From Volvox africanus (taxonomy: Eukaryota > Chlorophyta > Chlorophyceae > Chlamydomonadales > Volvocaceae), in the NCBI GenBank assembly GCA_030268105.1, contig BSDZ01000015.1, positions 1,887,501 through 1,951,500 on the forward strand: a DNA stretch of 64,000 nucleotides. Direction: 5' to 3'. Below, piece by piece: positions 1-10,819 of the stretch (position 1 is its first letter; each line of letters opens with the position of its first letter). The notes beneath the pieces are model-generated. The model had not been told where the DNA came from. It did not search any database and saw only the letters and a list, made by a program, of their open reading frames with translations. A program made the translations under genes and the position numbers.

Positions 1-565
1 CCACCTGTGTTGATTAAGCAAGCAGTGCATCACGCATAACCGAAGCCCGGTTGAAGTCATCTATGTATATTCATTAGGAATCTTAGAAGTCATCTAAAGT
101 TATCTAAACAGATTCATTTGGAATTCATTAGGGATCGATGTTTGTCAAGGGGTCACGGCGGATGCCCTTCCCCCACCGCAACCTGCTGTGCCGTAGCGTC
201 CATTCCTTGGACCGTCTCTCTAACTGCCGCTTATCCCGCATTGGCCATTTGGGTGAACGCAGATACATCACAATGACGCCTCAAAACCACATGCAGCAAG
301 GAAAAGTAATGCCTCTATACTAAACCTACTGCATGGGAAGCGATTGTCCACGTCATGCGAGCTCCAGAGGTTGTGCTGCCGAACGCCCGCGCCTCACAAA
401 CTCAGCGTCACTCCCAATAGCAGCAAGCTGGGCGATCAGCTTAAATGTCCATCGGTGTCCGGCTCGCCAACTAGCAACTGGTACTTACTCGCCGGAATGT
501 TCAGTCTCCTCTGAAGAGAGATAATAGACACGCGCTCATGTGTGTGTGTGTGTGTGTTTATGTTG

Positions 566-800
566 TATGTGTGTGGGATAGGGGGGCTTTGCTTCACCCG
601 TGGCCACTACCTGGCAGTCCCCACTTCCCCCTGGTGTATTTCGGGGCACCCTCATCCGTTCACCCCTAGGGATGTTGACTTCTCCGAAATAATCAGCGAT
701 TTTCCCGGTAGGTAGGTAGGTAGGTGGTTCATCACCCACCACCAGCATCCAGTGAAATCTGCTGTATCAACGGCGGCCCCAACTCCACGTCTGCAAGTGT
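566..800 (+). repeat. Dispersed repeat family A, copy 1
   Basis: About 200 bp here match the segment at about 31308-31500 in the same orientation. Shared blocks include GATAGGGGGG, CACCCGTGGCCACTA, CCTGGCAGTCCC, TTTCGGGGCACCCTCATCC, ACTTCTCCGAAAT, GATTTTCCC (GGTTTTCCC in copy 2) and CACCCACCACCAGCATCCAG. Spacing between blocks is nearly the same apart from small indels and a (GGTA)n expansion in this copy. It has no reading frame. It is probably a non-autonomous mobile-element remnant; the boundaries are approximate. Confidence 0.75.
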
Positions 801-3434
801 GTATGTGTATGTATGTATATGTGTATGTGTGTGCATGTGTGTTTGGCATCAGGTCCCCCCCCCAGTTGAATCACTGCACTTACGGTCGTGGATGCATTCC
901 CTGCACGAGTGTGACAGTGTGATGGATGGTGTACAAGAATATTTTCCGTACTGCCATATTTGCATCGTACCATACTTCCGTTAGGTGTATCTGCACAATG
1001 CAGTACAACCGTTAGGTATATGTGCACATACATATATGTGTAAATGCACATCCCGAAGATGGTTTCAGAGCTTCCATCCATAATCGGCTGCCGATTGCCC
1101 AGGATTGATAAATGCCGCCGATGAAGTAAGTCCTGCTGAGGGGCCCCTCCCACACCGCACCCCGGTGCAGCTCCATTATGGTTTCGATAGGGCCATGTCG
1201 GCGAGGGCTAATGTCCGGGAAGGAACGACGGGCTTCACGTCGGTGCATACCTACATACCTATATGGGAAACGTCCTTCAATTTTGTAGAGATAGCTGCAA
1301 AGACAGAAGCAAATACTATGAAAGCACATTCTTAAAAAGTAGGTGCTACTTCGAATATTCCCATAATACCAGTCAACTATGAATAGATATTTTATCTCAG
1401 ATTTCATAAAAATACAAAGAAAACGTTATATGCAGTTTTAGGAAAAGGTATCATCAAAATTTTTTCCAAATGCAATTAAAGCAGCCATGTTGTTCCAATG
1501 TTACTGTTAGGTGGGGTTGTAGGGTTTTTAACACACACGCACACATCACATCACATCACATCACATCGTACCACGGGCGTGCCCTGGTCACAGGACATGC
1601 TTGGATGTATCAGAATGGCTGCACGGCATGATACCCCACCACGACTGCAGACAGCAATGTGATGGACGGCAGGTAAGGGAGGCGTATCAGCGGTACGGTA
1701 TTATTATCCTTTAGAGTTGCAGGAATGCATAACGGATTGCGGTTCTCGAGAAGTTAATGATAAGTAAAAAGAGAGCATTACGTTGCGTACCAAAACGCAT
1801 GCCACATGTCGTACACTGTAGAAAATCTGCATACAATAGCAATCAGGACCAGTTTGGCTATGTGTATAGGTATGTATATGTAAATAAATATGTAGATTGT
1901 GTGTTGTCATCATGGGCACATTACCAGGTGCCGCCGTTGCTAAATGCTAGACCCAGTCCAGTTAAAGGTGTCAGTCACCTTCCATCCACCACACATACGT
2001 CATTCATCAGCACATCTCTCTCTCTCTCCCCCTCACGTACATATGCATATGACGTACAATCGTCGTTATTTATTCATTTATTTGTTGCATTTCTATCTCT
2101 CGCCTCGTCACTTGCTCACCCACACCACATATACATTCACGAGGTACACACACTTACACACATACAAACCCCAACAAACCCATAGACACAGAAAGGTATC
2201 CACAACCAGCATGAAGGATCCACGCACATATACGGGCGCGCCTTCATCCCTGCACAATTGCAGCAGCTGCAAGATGTGTCCGGTAACGGTACCCACCCAT
2301 GCTGTTGTTGATACCGGTACCCACCCATGCTCATCAGTATGCGCAGTAGGCATTAGGCCGTCAATGCACTTCGAGGATGCGGGAAGGAACGGAAGAGTTC
2401 AACCACGGAATGGAAAGAAAAGGAAAGGACCCTTTCCCCCCTCATCCCCCCTCCCCGAAGCAAAAGAGAAGCAGTGTTTTGGACACAGTCGTGCTTATAT
2501 GGGCGGTGACTTCAACGCAGTAGGCAAATCAGTCACCGTTAAAAGAAATACACGTAAAAGGTACGACATACACATACACACACCCCACATATACAACTGG
2601 AATGGAGGCCCCCGTCTACACTGAGCTTCTCCACGAACTCTTCTTCCCTCCTAACTCAGTCGGCCGATTCTCTTCAGATATCATGTATCAGATATTATGT
2701 ATCATCTATTCCTACGGCATACGATATACGAGATAACTTGTGCGCCCCGCAATTCACTATATTTTATATGTCATATGCATCCCATTGGTTGAGCTTCGGT
2801 GCGGCATATGAGTTGCACCTGCACTCATCCCCCGTCCCACTCCCTCCCTTCATGCCGGGGAGACACGCACCGATAAACACACATAAACACTCGGACACGG
2901 ACACATTGTAATCTTGCCCCCTTCTTGCAATCATACACCAGGGTCCCACAAGGTTACCGACCACCTCCTCACCTGACCACGTCAGTATTCAGGGATTCAA
3001 GTGCGCCGAGTCCACAAACAGGAAAGCAAACCCTCCCAACCAAAGGGTTCTTCTCTTCAGACATCTGAACTCGCATGTCCTGATCCTGACCGACCTCCAA
3101 GTTATCCCACTCCATTCCCCTTTCAACACACCCATACACACACGCGCGCACACACACGCACACACACCCACTTGTCCGCACATCCATATTGCCCCCTAAA
3201 ACTCAAATACAGTGTCTCGGCGACCTAGCCCTCTGCTGCCATACACCTCACTCAAATCCCAAACACACCCTTTCATACCCACACACATACACACACATGT
3301 TGGGCCGCATCCCCCTGACTCCCCCTCCATTTATCAGGGTCTTCGTTTGCCTTTCCCCGTCCCCCGAGAACCAACCCTACTTGCTGCCGCCTTCATGTTT
3401 ACGGACAGACAACGCAGGAAGGTAAACGGACGGA

Positions 3435-3485
3435 TAGACAGACAGACAGACAGATAGATAGATAGACAGACAGGCAGACAGACAG
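3435..3485. repeat. GACA/GATA microsatellite
   Basis: A run of tetranucleotides switching between GACA and GATA. It lies just downstream of the minus-strand glycosidase stop codon. Confidence 0.85.
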
Positions 3486-3648
3486 GACGCCACACGTCCT
3501 ATGGATGACAGTTCTAGATAAAGGTTACGTGCCCAGCTTGAGCCTGGCGCCTGGTATGCCCTTTCACTGACGTCCACCGCCCAAGGGCTGTATCCTCTCA
3601 CTCAGGTTTGACTACCGCTACTGCCGCTACTGCTGCCGGAAGCTGCGG

Positions 3649-6600
3649 CTACTGATGGCTCCTTGGAACCCACTCCGGCAGCTGTTCACGGCGATGGCCG
3701 CCTCCCCCGGCTGCGGCAGCGTCAGCAGCGGCGGCAGCCCTCGCTGCCTCCTCCGCCATCATCCTCAGCGTCAGCGCAGCGGTCCAGTGGTAGTCCCTCA
3801 CACCGCCCGCGCCGCCCAAGTGCTTGCGAGATAGCCTGGTGGGCGGCACCTCGCCGAACGGGTCGTAGAACTCAAACACCGTGCCGCGGGCATCGGAGGC
3901 CGCATCAGGGTGAAGGTGGGGGTCGGGGTGGGGATGGTCCTCGTCGCCGTCTTCCAGGCCCCCGTCGTACCATTTCCGTACTTCCACAATGGTACTGTGA
4001 ATTGCGATACATCAAGGGTGAAGGATTAGGTACCGCCGGTGGGGTTGCGAATGACGGAGGTGCGGGTGATTCTACGCCCCTTCCTCCGCCCCCTTCTTCC
4101 CCTTTGCTCCCCCTTCCTCTTCCACTTTGCTCCCCCTTCCTCTTCCCGCTTGCTCCCCCTTCCTCCTCCCCCTTGTCCTTCCGCACCTCCTGACAATCCA
4201 GCTGGCCAGCCGGTCGCACTCTCTGCAGTTCTCTTGCTCCCGAAGGCCCGCCGCCACCAGGTAGTTGATGTTGACCCACATGGGCCCCCGCCACATGTCC
4301 AGAGAGGGGGAGGACGGAGAGCTGCCAGAGGAAGACGATGCCGAGGCGGAGGTGGAGGCGGAGGTGGAGGCGGGGTAGGAAAACGTAGAGGAGGAGGAGG
4401 AAGAGGAAGCGGACGCGGACAGACTTGAGGGACGCCGACGCGCCCTCCCCTCCATGGCTGATACGGCAACGCTGGGCAGGGGCACAGGGGTCGCGAAGGA
4501 GTTGGGGTCCTGCAAAGCGACGGAGGGAAGAGGGGCCGGAGTCAGCACATGGCTTACGGTGACGGACGGGCAGGGGCTGGAGGGAAGGGGGGGAGGAAGG
4601 AGGTGGGAAGACGAATACGCGAGCCCTGGTACTTAAAGCTGTTGAGAAGCACACAAGTTACCAACCCCAACCCCCTGGGTGGCGCAATCAGGAGGGGGAG
4701 GCGTCTTCTTAGGCTTGCATGTTCCGGCGCGAGGCTCTCTAGCAAGGTCCAGGGGAGGTCACCATAATCCAGTCACATAATCGTATGACTGATTAGACTT
4801 CAGCGGCAGCACCGTCGCAGTAACCCTCGCGTAACTGCGTAATATATTAACTGATCAACTAAACTATCAACACCCAGCCCAAACTACCTTCAGGTGTGCC
4901 AGCAGGCCGCTCAGCTGGGCCGGCGGCACCCTTCCCGCCAACAGCGGCAGTAGCCCCGTCACAGTCACCAGCTCACTGACGCGGCGGCGCGGCTGAAATC
5001 CCAGTAACGGCAGTAACATTTCCGATATGATACCCCCGCCGTTCACTACATCTCCGTACATCCGTACATCAGGGTTCCAAGCATTGGCGAACAGCGCATC
5101 CGCCACGGCGCGACTGCGATTGGCCCAACGGTCCGCCTCCTGGCGGTTGAAGGTGGTTAAGATGCGGTGGTCACAGATGGTTTGCATGAACCGCAGGCAG
5201 GCCAGGAGCTACAGAAGCTGCATGCTTGCGTTGAGGCGTCAGCACCTTAAGAAACCTTGCGTTAAAGCTCAACTTTAGTACGGCAGATACGACACATAAT
5301 CTCTTATCACACTGCAAGCATGTAAATTACCTTACTTTGTTGTATTTAAATTCCTTCCTGATCCGCACTCGGTACCCTACCTCGCGCCACGCATCCTTCT
5401 CTATCGCGTCCGCTTCCGCCGCCCTTCTGCGACCGCGGCCTCAACTCCCATACCCAACCCACACGCATGCAACGGCACACGTGGACACTTACCTCCTCCC
5501 TGTCCAGCTCCCTCAACATCTTGCCCACCAGCGCCATCTCCCTCGCCACCAGCGCACACAGGTCCACTGACAGCAGGTGCGGTGCACACATCGCACAGGT
5601 ACCGACCCGTGGGTCATCCATCCAAGCCCTTGCGGCGGCACTCAGCCGGCCCGCAAGGCCCACACTATCGAAGCGCGGGGAGTTGTCCATGCCAGACTCG
5701 AAGCCGTGCACGTAAAAAAAGGTGAGACCGCCGTCCCTGGAGCGATGCCGGGCTAGCCACTCGAGCAAGCTAGCGTGGTTAGAAGGGGGAGGCGTGTTTG
5801 AGAGGGGGTCAGAGAGGGCGGGGGTCAGAGAGGGCGGGGGTCAGAGAGGGCGGGGGTCAGAGAGGGCGGGGGTCAGAGAGGGCGGGGGTCAGAGAGGGCG
5901 GGGGTCAGAGAGGGCGGGGGTCAGAGAGGGCGGGGGTCAGAGAGGGCGGGGGTCAGAGAGGGCGGGGGTCAGAGAGGGCGGGGGTCAGAGAGGGAGGGGG
6001 TCAGAAAGGGAGGGGGTCAGAGAGGGAGGGAAAGACCAATAAACGGGATTGAGGGTGAGGGAAGAGGAACAAGGGTACGGAAGGAGACGGGGACAAAGGG
6101 GAAGGCGAACACATGAAGCCTAATGAGAGGGGAACAAGATGTGAACCTACAGCCTCACCCTCAAGGATAAGTACCGGAAAGAGGAAGAGGGTACCAGGGG
6201 AAGCGGGAAAAATGAGCGCCAACTGCCAGGCCGTCATTTACCAGTTCTATTCACACCCCAGAGCAACCGATCATCAGGTGCCACCACACCTGATGATCCT
6301 TGGCAGTGCCCACTCCAGTCGCCGCTTGTCCCGAGCGAACAGGTAGTTGTCCCACACGGCCCATGCCAGCAGCGGCGGCTGCGTCAGCTGACTTGCCGGT
6401 CCCGACAGATCCTGCTCACCCCCATCCTCGGGCCCCCCGCCGCGGCTACAGATATGGGGGAGGAAACCATCGGGCCTCTGGCACCTAAGCAAACCCTGCA
6501 TACACACATACACACACGCAACGAGCGCGCGCGGCGCAGCGGAGCGGAGGGCCCCGGAACCCCTTAGGGAAACGGCGTTAAATGGGCCCTTCACCATAGG

Positions 6601-9600
6601 GCTCACGGAGCTGGGTGGAGCTGGGTGGAGCTGGAGGCGCGGATTGACCGAGCTGGGGGGACGGAGGCGGAGTGACTGAGGCGGGGTCTGGTTCATGCAG
6701 GGGAAATGTGCAACTGACGAATCCCTCCCTCCCATTCCCTAGCCTGCTTCAAAACACGCAGACATACGTCCTCAGAGGATTTATAAACAAAAGGAATACT
6801 TAGCCTCCAGCTCCCCTCCCTCCCTCCAGCTCCCCTCCCACCCTCCCTTCCCCCCTCCCTATTTTTCCTCGCCTTCTTCCCACTCCACAACATGAAACAC
6901 TTCACACGGATAGATACTCGCTTACTACGACACCCACATCCTCACCCTCAGCTGCTCCCAGGCCACTGTGTGGTTGACCAGGTTCAGCCCCAGTGCATGG
7001 AAGCAGCTGTCCCACAACCACTGCCACCCGTGGGGGGTGCGGTCGGGCGTAGACCACCCCGGGGCGGTGTTCACAGACATGATGTCATAAAGCTTGCGCG
7101 ACAACCTGCGTGCGTTTGTGTGTGTGTGTGTGTGTTTGGTTGGTTGGTTGGTTGGTTGGTTTGCAGTCTTGCAGGTATACCCTGAAATGCCGGACGGGGT
7201 GGGGTTGGGGAATTAATCAGGAAGTGGGGTTTTTACCTCTTCCTTTCCCGGGAAAGCTCATGCGTACGTGTCCAGGAGAAATACACACACATACGGTCAC
7301 TCCCAAAGCTGTATATTTCAGGGCTCTCCATCTCCCACTAAGACCGGAGAGACCAGTTCGCGGGCGGTTTTTCTGTCAACATGGGACGGGATAGATCAGG
7401 GAGTGGCTTCCTCTGTAGCCAGCGCCAGCCCCCCTACCTAATCGCCATTCTCGTCGTTCTTCCTACAACACAACCGATGCGGCTTTCTTCTCAACACACA
7501 CGAGCCTTGTCAAAAGACTCCCTCTGGAAGCGCACCTCTTGTCTTCCGCCGCCGCCGAGCGCGGAAGTCCAATAGCGTACGGCACCGTACGCAACGCCTC
7601 GTACGACGATACCACCGCCGTCTCCAGTTGCCGTGTGAAGGTGTCGGTCGAACGCAGCAGCGCCGCTGCAGACCGGGCTGGCGCCTGCGCAGGATGTGGG
7701 ACGCCATCACATGCAGGAAAAGGTGAGAGGTGGCAAAGGGTGGGTGTAAGGGGGCTGTGAGAGGCTCTCGATGGAAGACTCCCAATGCATTTGACTGGCA
7801 TACAAATTAGATTGCTAAGTTAGAGATACTAGTGAATATCATACGCAGTATGTGCCGTCGTGATATCAACTGTCACTCGCTAAGTCGTGACACCCCTTCC
7901 CACGCGACTTATCCTCACTCGGAGTCGCGGCTGCTTTTCCCGGACCCCTTCCTCTGACCCATCTATCCCGACATGCTAGTACATCCAAAAACATCATCTT
8001 CCATTTCACTGCTGTACATTCGCGGCATCCCTCGTGAGGGCTTAGATTGAAAGCCTTGACAACACCCCGCACCCCCCCCACCAGATATACCTGTACCCCG
8101 GGGAGGGGCCCTTCATCCTTTGTAACTATGCTTTCTACCTCTCTGCCCGTCCCCCTGACCACACCACACCGCACCGCTACGTCCGCGCCGGCCTCCACCA
8201 GCCGGAGCACCATCCGATCCTCACGCGTCGCCAATACCACCGTCGGAGCCGCCGCCGCGGCAACCGCCACCTCCGCCTTAGCCCCTTCTTCCCCCAGAAG
8301 CGCACGGGAGGACCCAACGCGGCCGCCACCGCCACCGTTCTTGACGCCGTTGCCGACGCTGGTGGCAGCGGCGTCGGCGTTCCACAAATCCGTTCTCTTG
8401 GTGGCGCCGGGGCCTCCCACCACCGCACAGGTTATACCCACGTCGTCGTCGTCGGCTGCGCCTACGGCTGCAGCAGCGGCGAGGTCTCCGAATCTGGTTC
8501 CGCACGGCCCCGGCGCGGCTCCCTCCGGCAGCTCCAACGCCGCTGCCACGCCATCCGCCAGCAGTGTGGAGTTGTCAACCCAGACGATGCGGATGGAGCC
8601 TGGGGCGATCATGATGACAATTTTCTTCATGGTGATGATGGTAATGATGATGATAATGATGATGGTAATGATGCAAAGAAATCAACACCACGCCCCAAAA
8701 TGGTTTTCATGGGGGTGGGGGTTTTCCTGATCACCTCCTACGCTCTGTTGCCCTCGTCGCATCATCTGTCAAAGCCGGTACGTACCTCCGTCCGCAATCA
8801 GCGCCCGTGAAGTGGCCAGGTCTATGGTATGTGCCGATTCCGTCCCGCCATCTGTCTCCCCTGCAACCGCTGCCGCTGCCGTCGCGGTCACCTGCTCCGA
8901 AACCTCTTCCGTGCGACCATTCCAGTAGGGCAATATCCGCCTCCAAAACCAGCCTCCTGCCAGGCTCCCTCCCCTGCCGCCGCTGTCGTCCCCGCCGCTT
9001 CTACCATGGTCGACGTCATTGCTACTGCTGCTGACGCTGCCACCGCTCAGGCTAATGCCTTCGGACGTAGGGGCTTCGGCGGCGGCGGTATCAGAAGCAG
9101 CGGCAGGGGCCGCGGCGGTATCCGCAGCGGGGGGGGCGGCGGGTCTCAGGCGCAAGGTGATGGAGCTTCCGTCGCTGTCGCAGAATGCCAGATCGAACCT
9201 CTGCGGCAGCCATACCCCCACCAGACCCCGCGCGGGCCTCGAGCCCTGTCCCAGGGGCGGCGCGAAGAGGCTGCCTGCAAGAGGAGGTAACAGGAGGGGA
9301 AAAGCGAGGTCCGTGCCTTAACTTCCTAATGGAATATTGATACAAGGGCATATTAACATATTGATTTAGGAAAATGGGGCCATGCTGCAGCCATGGGACT
9401 GTCACGGGGTGTTACGGGGATGGCCATGGTATTGTAGCGGCTGTAGCGGGACATTGCAATAGAGGCACCAGCACCAGCAGCGGCACCAACAGCGGCAAGT
9501 ACGAATTGATGTGGGTCACAACGCCGCGTGGATACACTGTACCATCCCCTTGCCTAATCGGGTCCCACCCTTTCAGGACATCCACCCTCGGTGTTTGGTT

Positions 9601-10354
9601 GTGCCGTTCACCGCTTCGCCACTTTGGGGAAATTCACGACTGCCTGCCTCCAGAGCCTCCCGTGTCCCCGGCGCGCACCCGTACAACGCTTGAGAATGCG
9701 CTTGTGTGGCTCGGCGCGGCCCCCGTACACCCAGGGCCACTCAGCGGGGTGGTACGACGACGCAGCCGTGACCGCTGCTGCCGCCTCAAAGACTCGGCCC
9801 TCAGAGATGTATACGGCATCGCCAGCAGCGTCGCCGCTGCTTATGAAGCTGATGCCGTTGCCCTTGCTACTTCTTTTGCGTTCGGCAGCGTCACCGTTAG
9901 GACCGCTGTTTGCGGCGCTAAAGGTGCCAACTTCTTGGCCTAAGACCTGGACAAATGCCACGGCGGTGGCCGCGGGCCCCCTGGAGCCTGCGGACTCCTT
10001 TGCACAGAGATGTTCCCACAAAGCTGCTCTATGGCCTCTTCTGGCATCGTGCTCACGGGCGTCACCTAGGGTAGCGGTGCATTGTGACAGAATTGTGCGC
10101 CGCAGGCCGGCGCCCAAGCCATACAGTTGTGCCAATCCAGCCACAACTATGAAGACGGCGAGGATCTTGAGCACGCCCGACCTGCCATGGCAAACTTGTC
10201 GTTGGTGGCGATGGGGAGCATGTGGGGATGGGCTCGGCCCGGCTCGATGCTTGGACACAGGAGAGCGAGCGCTCAAGGATGCATGACGAAACGACCCTGC
10301 TGAGAGGCTGGGGACTTGGCTATCACCACCAGATTCATCGTTTAGATTTCCCAT
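3649..10354 (-). CDS. Membrane-anchored GH63-type (clan GH-G) glycoside hydrolase
   Basis: Spliced model on the minus strand: exons 10354-9679, 9274-8786, 8599-8091, 7684-7536, 7105-6946, 6495-6290, 5769-5493, 5139-4888, 4509-4187, 3994-3649; 3387 nt, 1128 aa, every junction GT-AG and in frame. Residues about 61-84 form one hydrophobic segment after a basic Ser/Pro/His-rich tail, suggesting a type II membrane protein. The (alpha/alpha)6 catalytic domain begins near residue 600: WQWLWDSCFHALG (635-647), QRPDGFLPH, TQPPLLAWAVWDNY, ESGMDNSPRFD (754-764), WRGPMWVNINYL (979-990), FEFYDP (1054-1059) and RDYHWTAALTL. By analogy with clan GH-G, Asp758 is the likely acid and Glu1055 the likely base. 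The SGMDNSPR and WRGPMWVNINYL motifs fit bacterial/mannosylglycerate-hydrolase-like GH63 better than canonical ER glucosidase I, so the substrate is unknown. Residues 400-560 and 935-976 are low-complexity inserts (Ala/Gly/Val, then Ser). The exon 1 donor is the least certain junction (T|GTACGG is an alternative). Confidence 0.8.
5805..6030. repeat. 16-bp minisatellite in the glycosidase gene
   Basis: About 14 near-perfect head-to-tail copies of GGGCGGGGGTCAGAGA, decaying to GGGAGGGGGTCAGAAA at the right end. It lies inside intron 6 (6289-5770) of the GH63-type gene, between the exon carrying TQPPLLAWAVW and the exon carrying the catalytic Asp. Confidence 0.9.
6269..6298 (-). promoter_or_regulatory. 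Perfect hairpin over the exon 6 5' splice site
   Basis: GATCATCAGGTG (6269-6280) and CACCTGATGATC (6287-6298) form a perfect 12-bp inverted repeat around a 6-nt loop. In the minus-strand transcript the exon 6/intron 6 junction AG|GTGTGG (6290/6289) lies inside the paired arm. The hairpin is visible in the sequence; an effect on splicing is inference. Confidence 0.6.
8632..8672. repeat. GAT/AAT-type trinucleotide-rich tract in intron 2
   Basis: An imperfect run of GATGAT and AATGAT units inside intron 2 (8785-8600) of the minus-strand glycosidase, not translated in the spliced model. Confidence 0.75.
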
Positions 10355-10819
10355 TCAGAGGCCAATTTTAAATTGAACGAGTCTCGACGCTTTATTGGTG
10401 ACACGCAACATCCTGAATACTTAACAGTAATAAGCAAAGGCCCATATATATGGATTATGCTAACAAAAATCAAATAGCAAAGTAATCTATATGTAGAAGC
10501 TAGCATAGGTCAAAATGCGTGGAATTGATTGTTTCTTCCTGGCCTGGCCCGACGGTTGAGTACGGTTAGCCGTATGTTTGAAGATGTGACGGAGCAAAAG
10601 AGCTTAATACAGCAGCTATAGCGCATAGCTACATTTTATTGTACCACCCCGCTTGCAGCAGGCGTGTACTATCAGTTTTGCCTTTGACGAAGTCCACATG
10701 CAAAAGGCAATGGCAAAGACAACCAAATGACGGCCCTAATTAGGATTACAAAATGAAAAGGTTGCGTTTCCTCGTCCCAACTCAAGGTTGGGGTCAGCGA
10801 TGAGGGTGGAGCGCGGGCC
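10355..10819. promoter_or_regulatory. Divergent promoter region between glycosidase and kinesin genes
   Basis: The 465 bp between the two start codons must contain both 5' UTRs and both core promoters. It is more AT-rich than the flanking exons and has a TATATATGG motif near 10445-10453, a possible TATA-like element. No reading frame of interest was seen. Confidence 0.5.

Larger units (their letters stand above)
1..3648. other. Intergenic region rich in simple repeats, no recognised gene
   Basis: No open reading frame here shows a recognisable domain or splices into one; the longer frames are rich in His/Thr/Tyr or Cys/Val because they run across CA/GT repeats. Visible contents are (GT)n near 541-557 and 800-842, (GGTA)n near 712-725, a CATCA-type run near 1548-1566, a direct duplication of GGTACCCACCCATGCT near 2287-2331, CA-rich tracts near 2140-2180 and 3130-3175, and a mixed GACA/GATA tract near 3435-3485. 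One copy of a dispersed repeat (about 566-800) is listed separately. The right edge is the 3' flank of the minus-strand glycosidase. Confidence 0.6.

Noticed and set aside
5379..5424. A possible extra exon of the glycosidase between exons 7 and 8
   Set aside because: It has AG and GT borders, but its length is not a multiple of three and would break the frame. Direct joining gives REE-EADRWANRS, which suits the fold.
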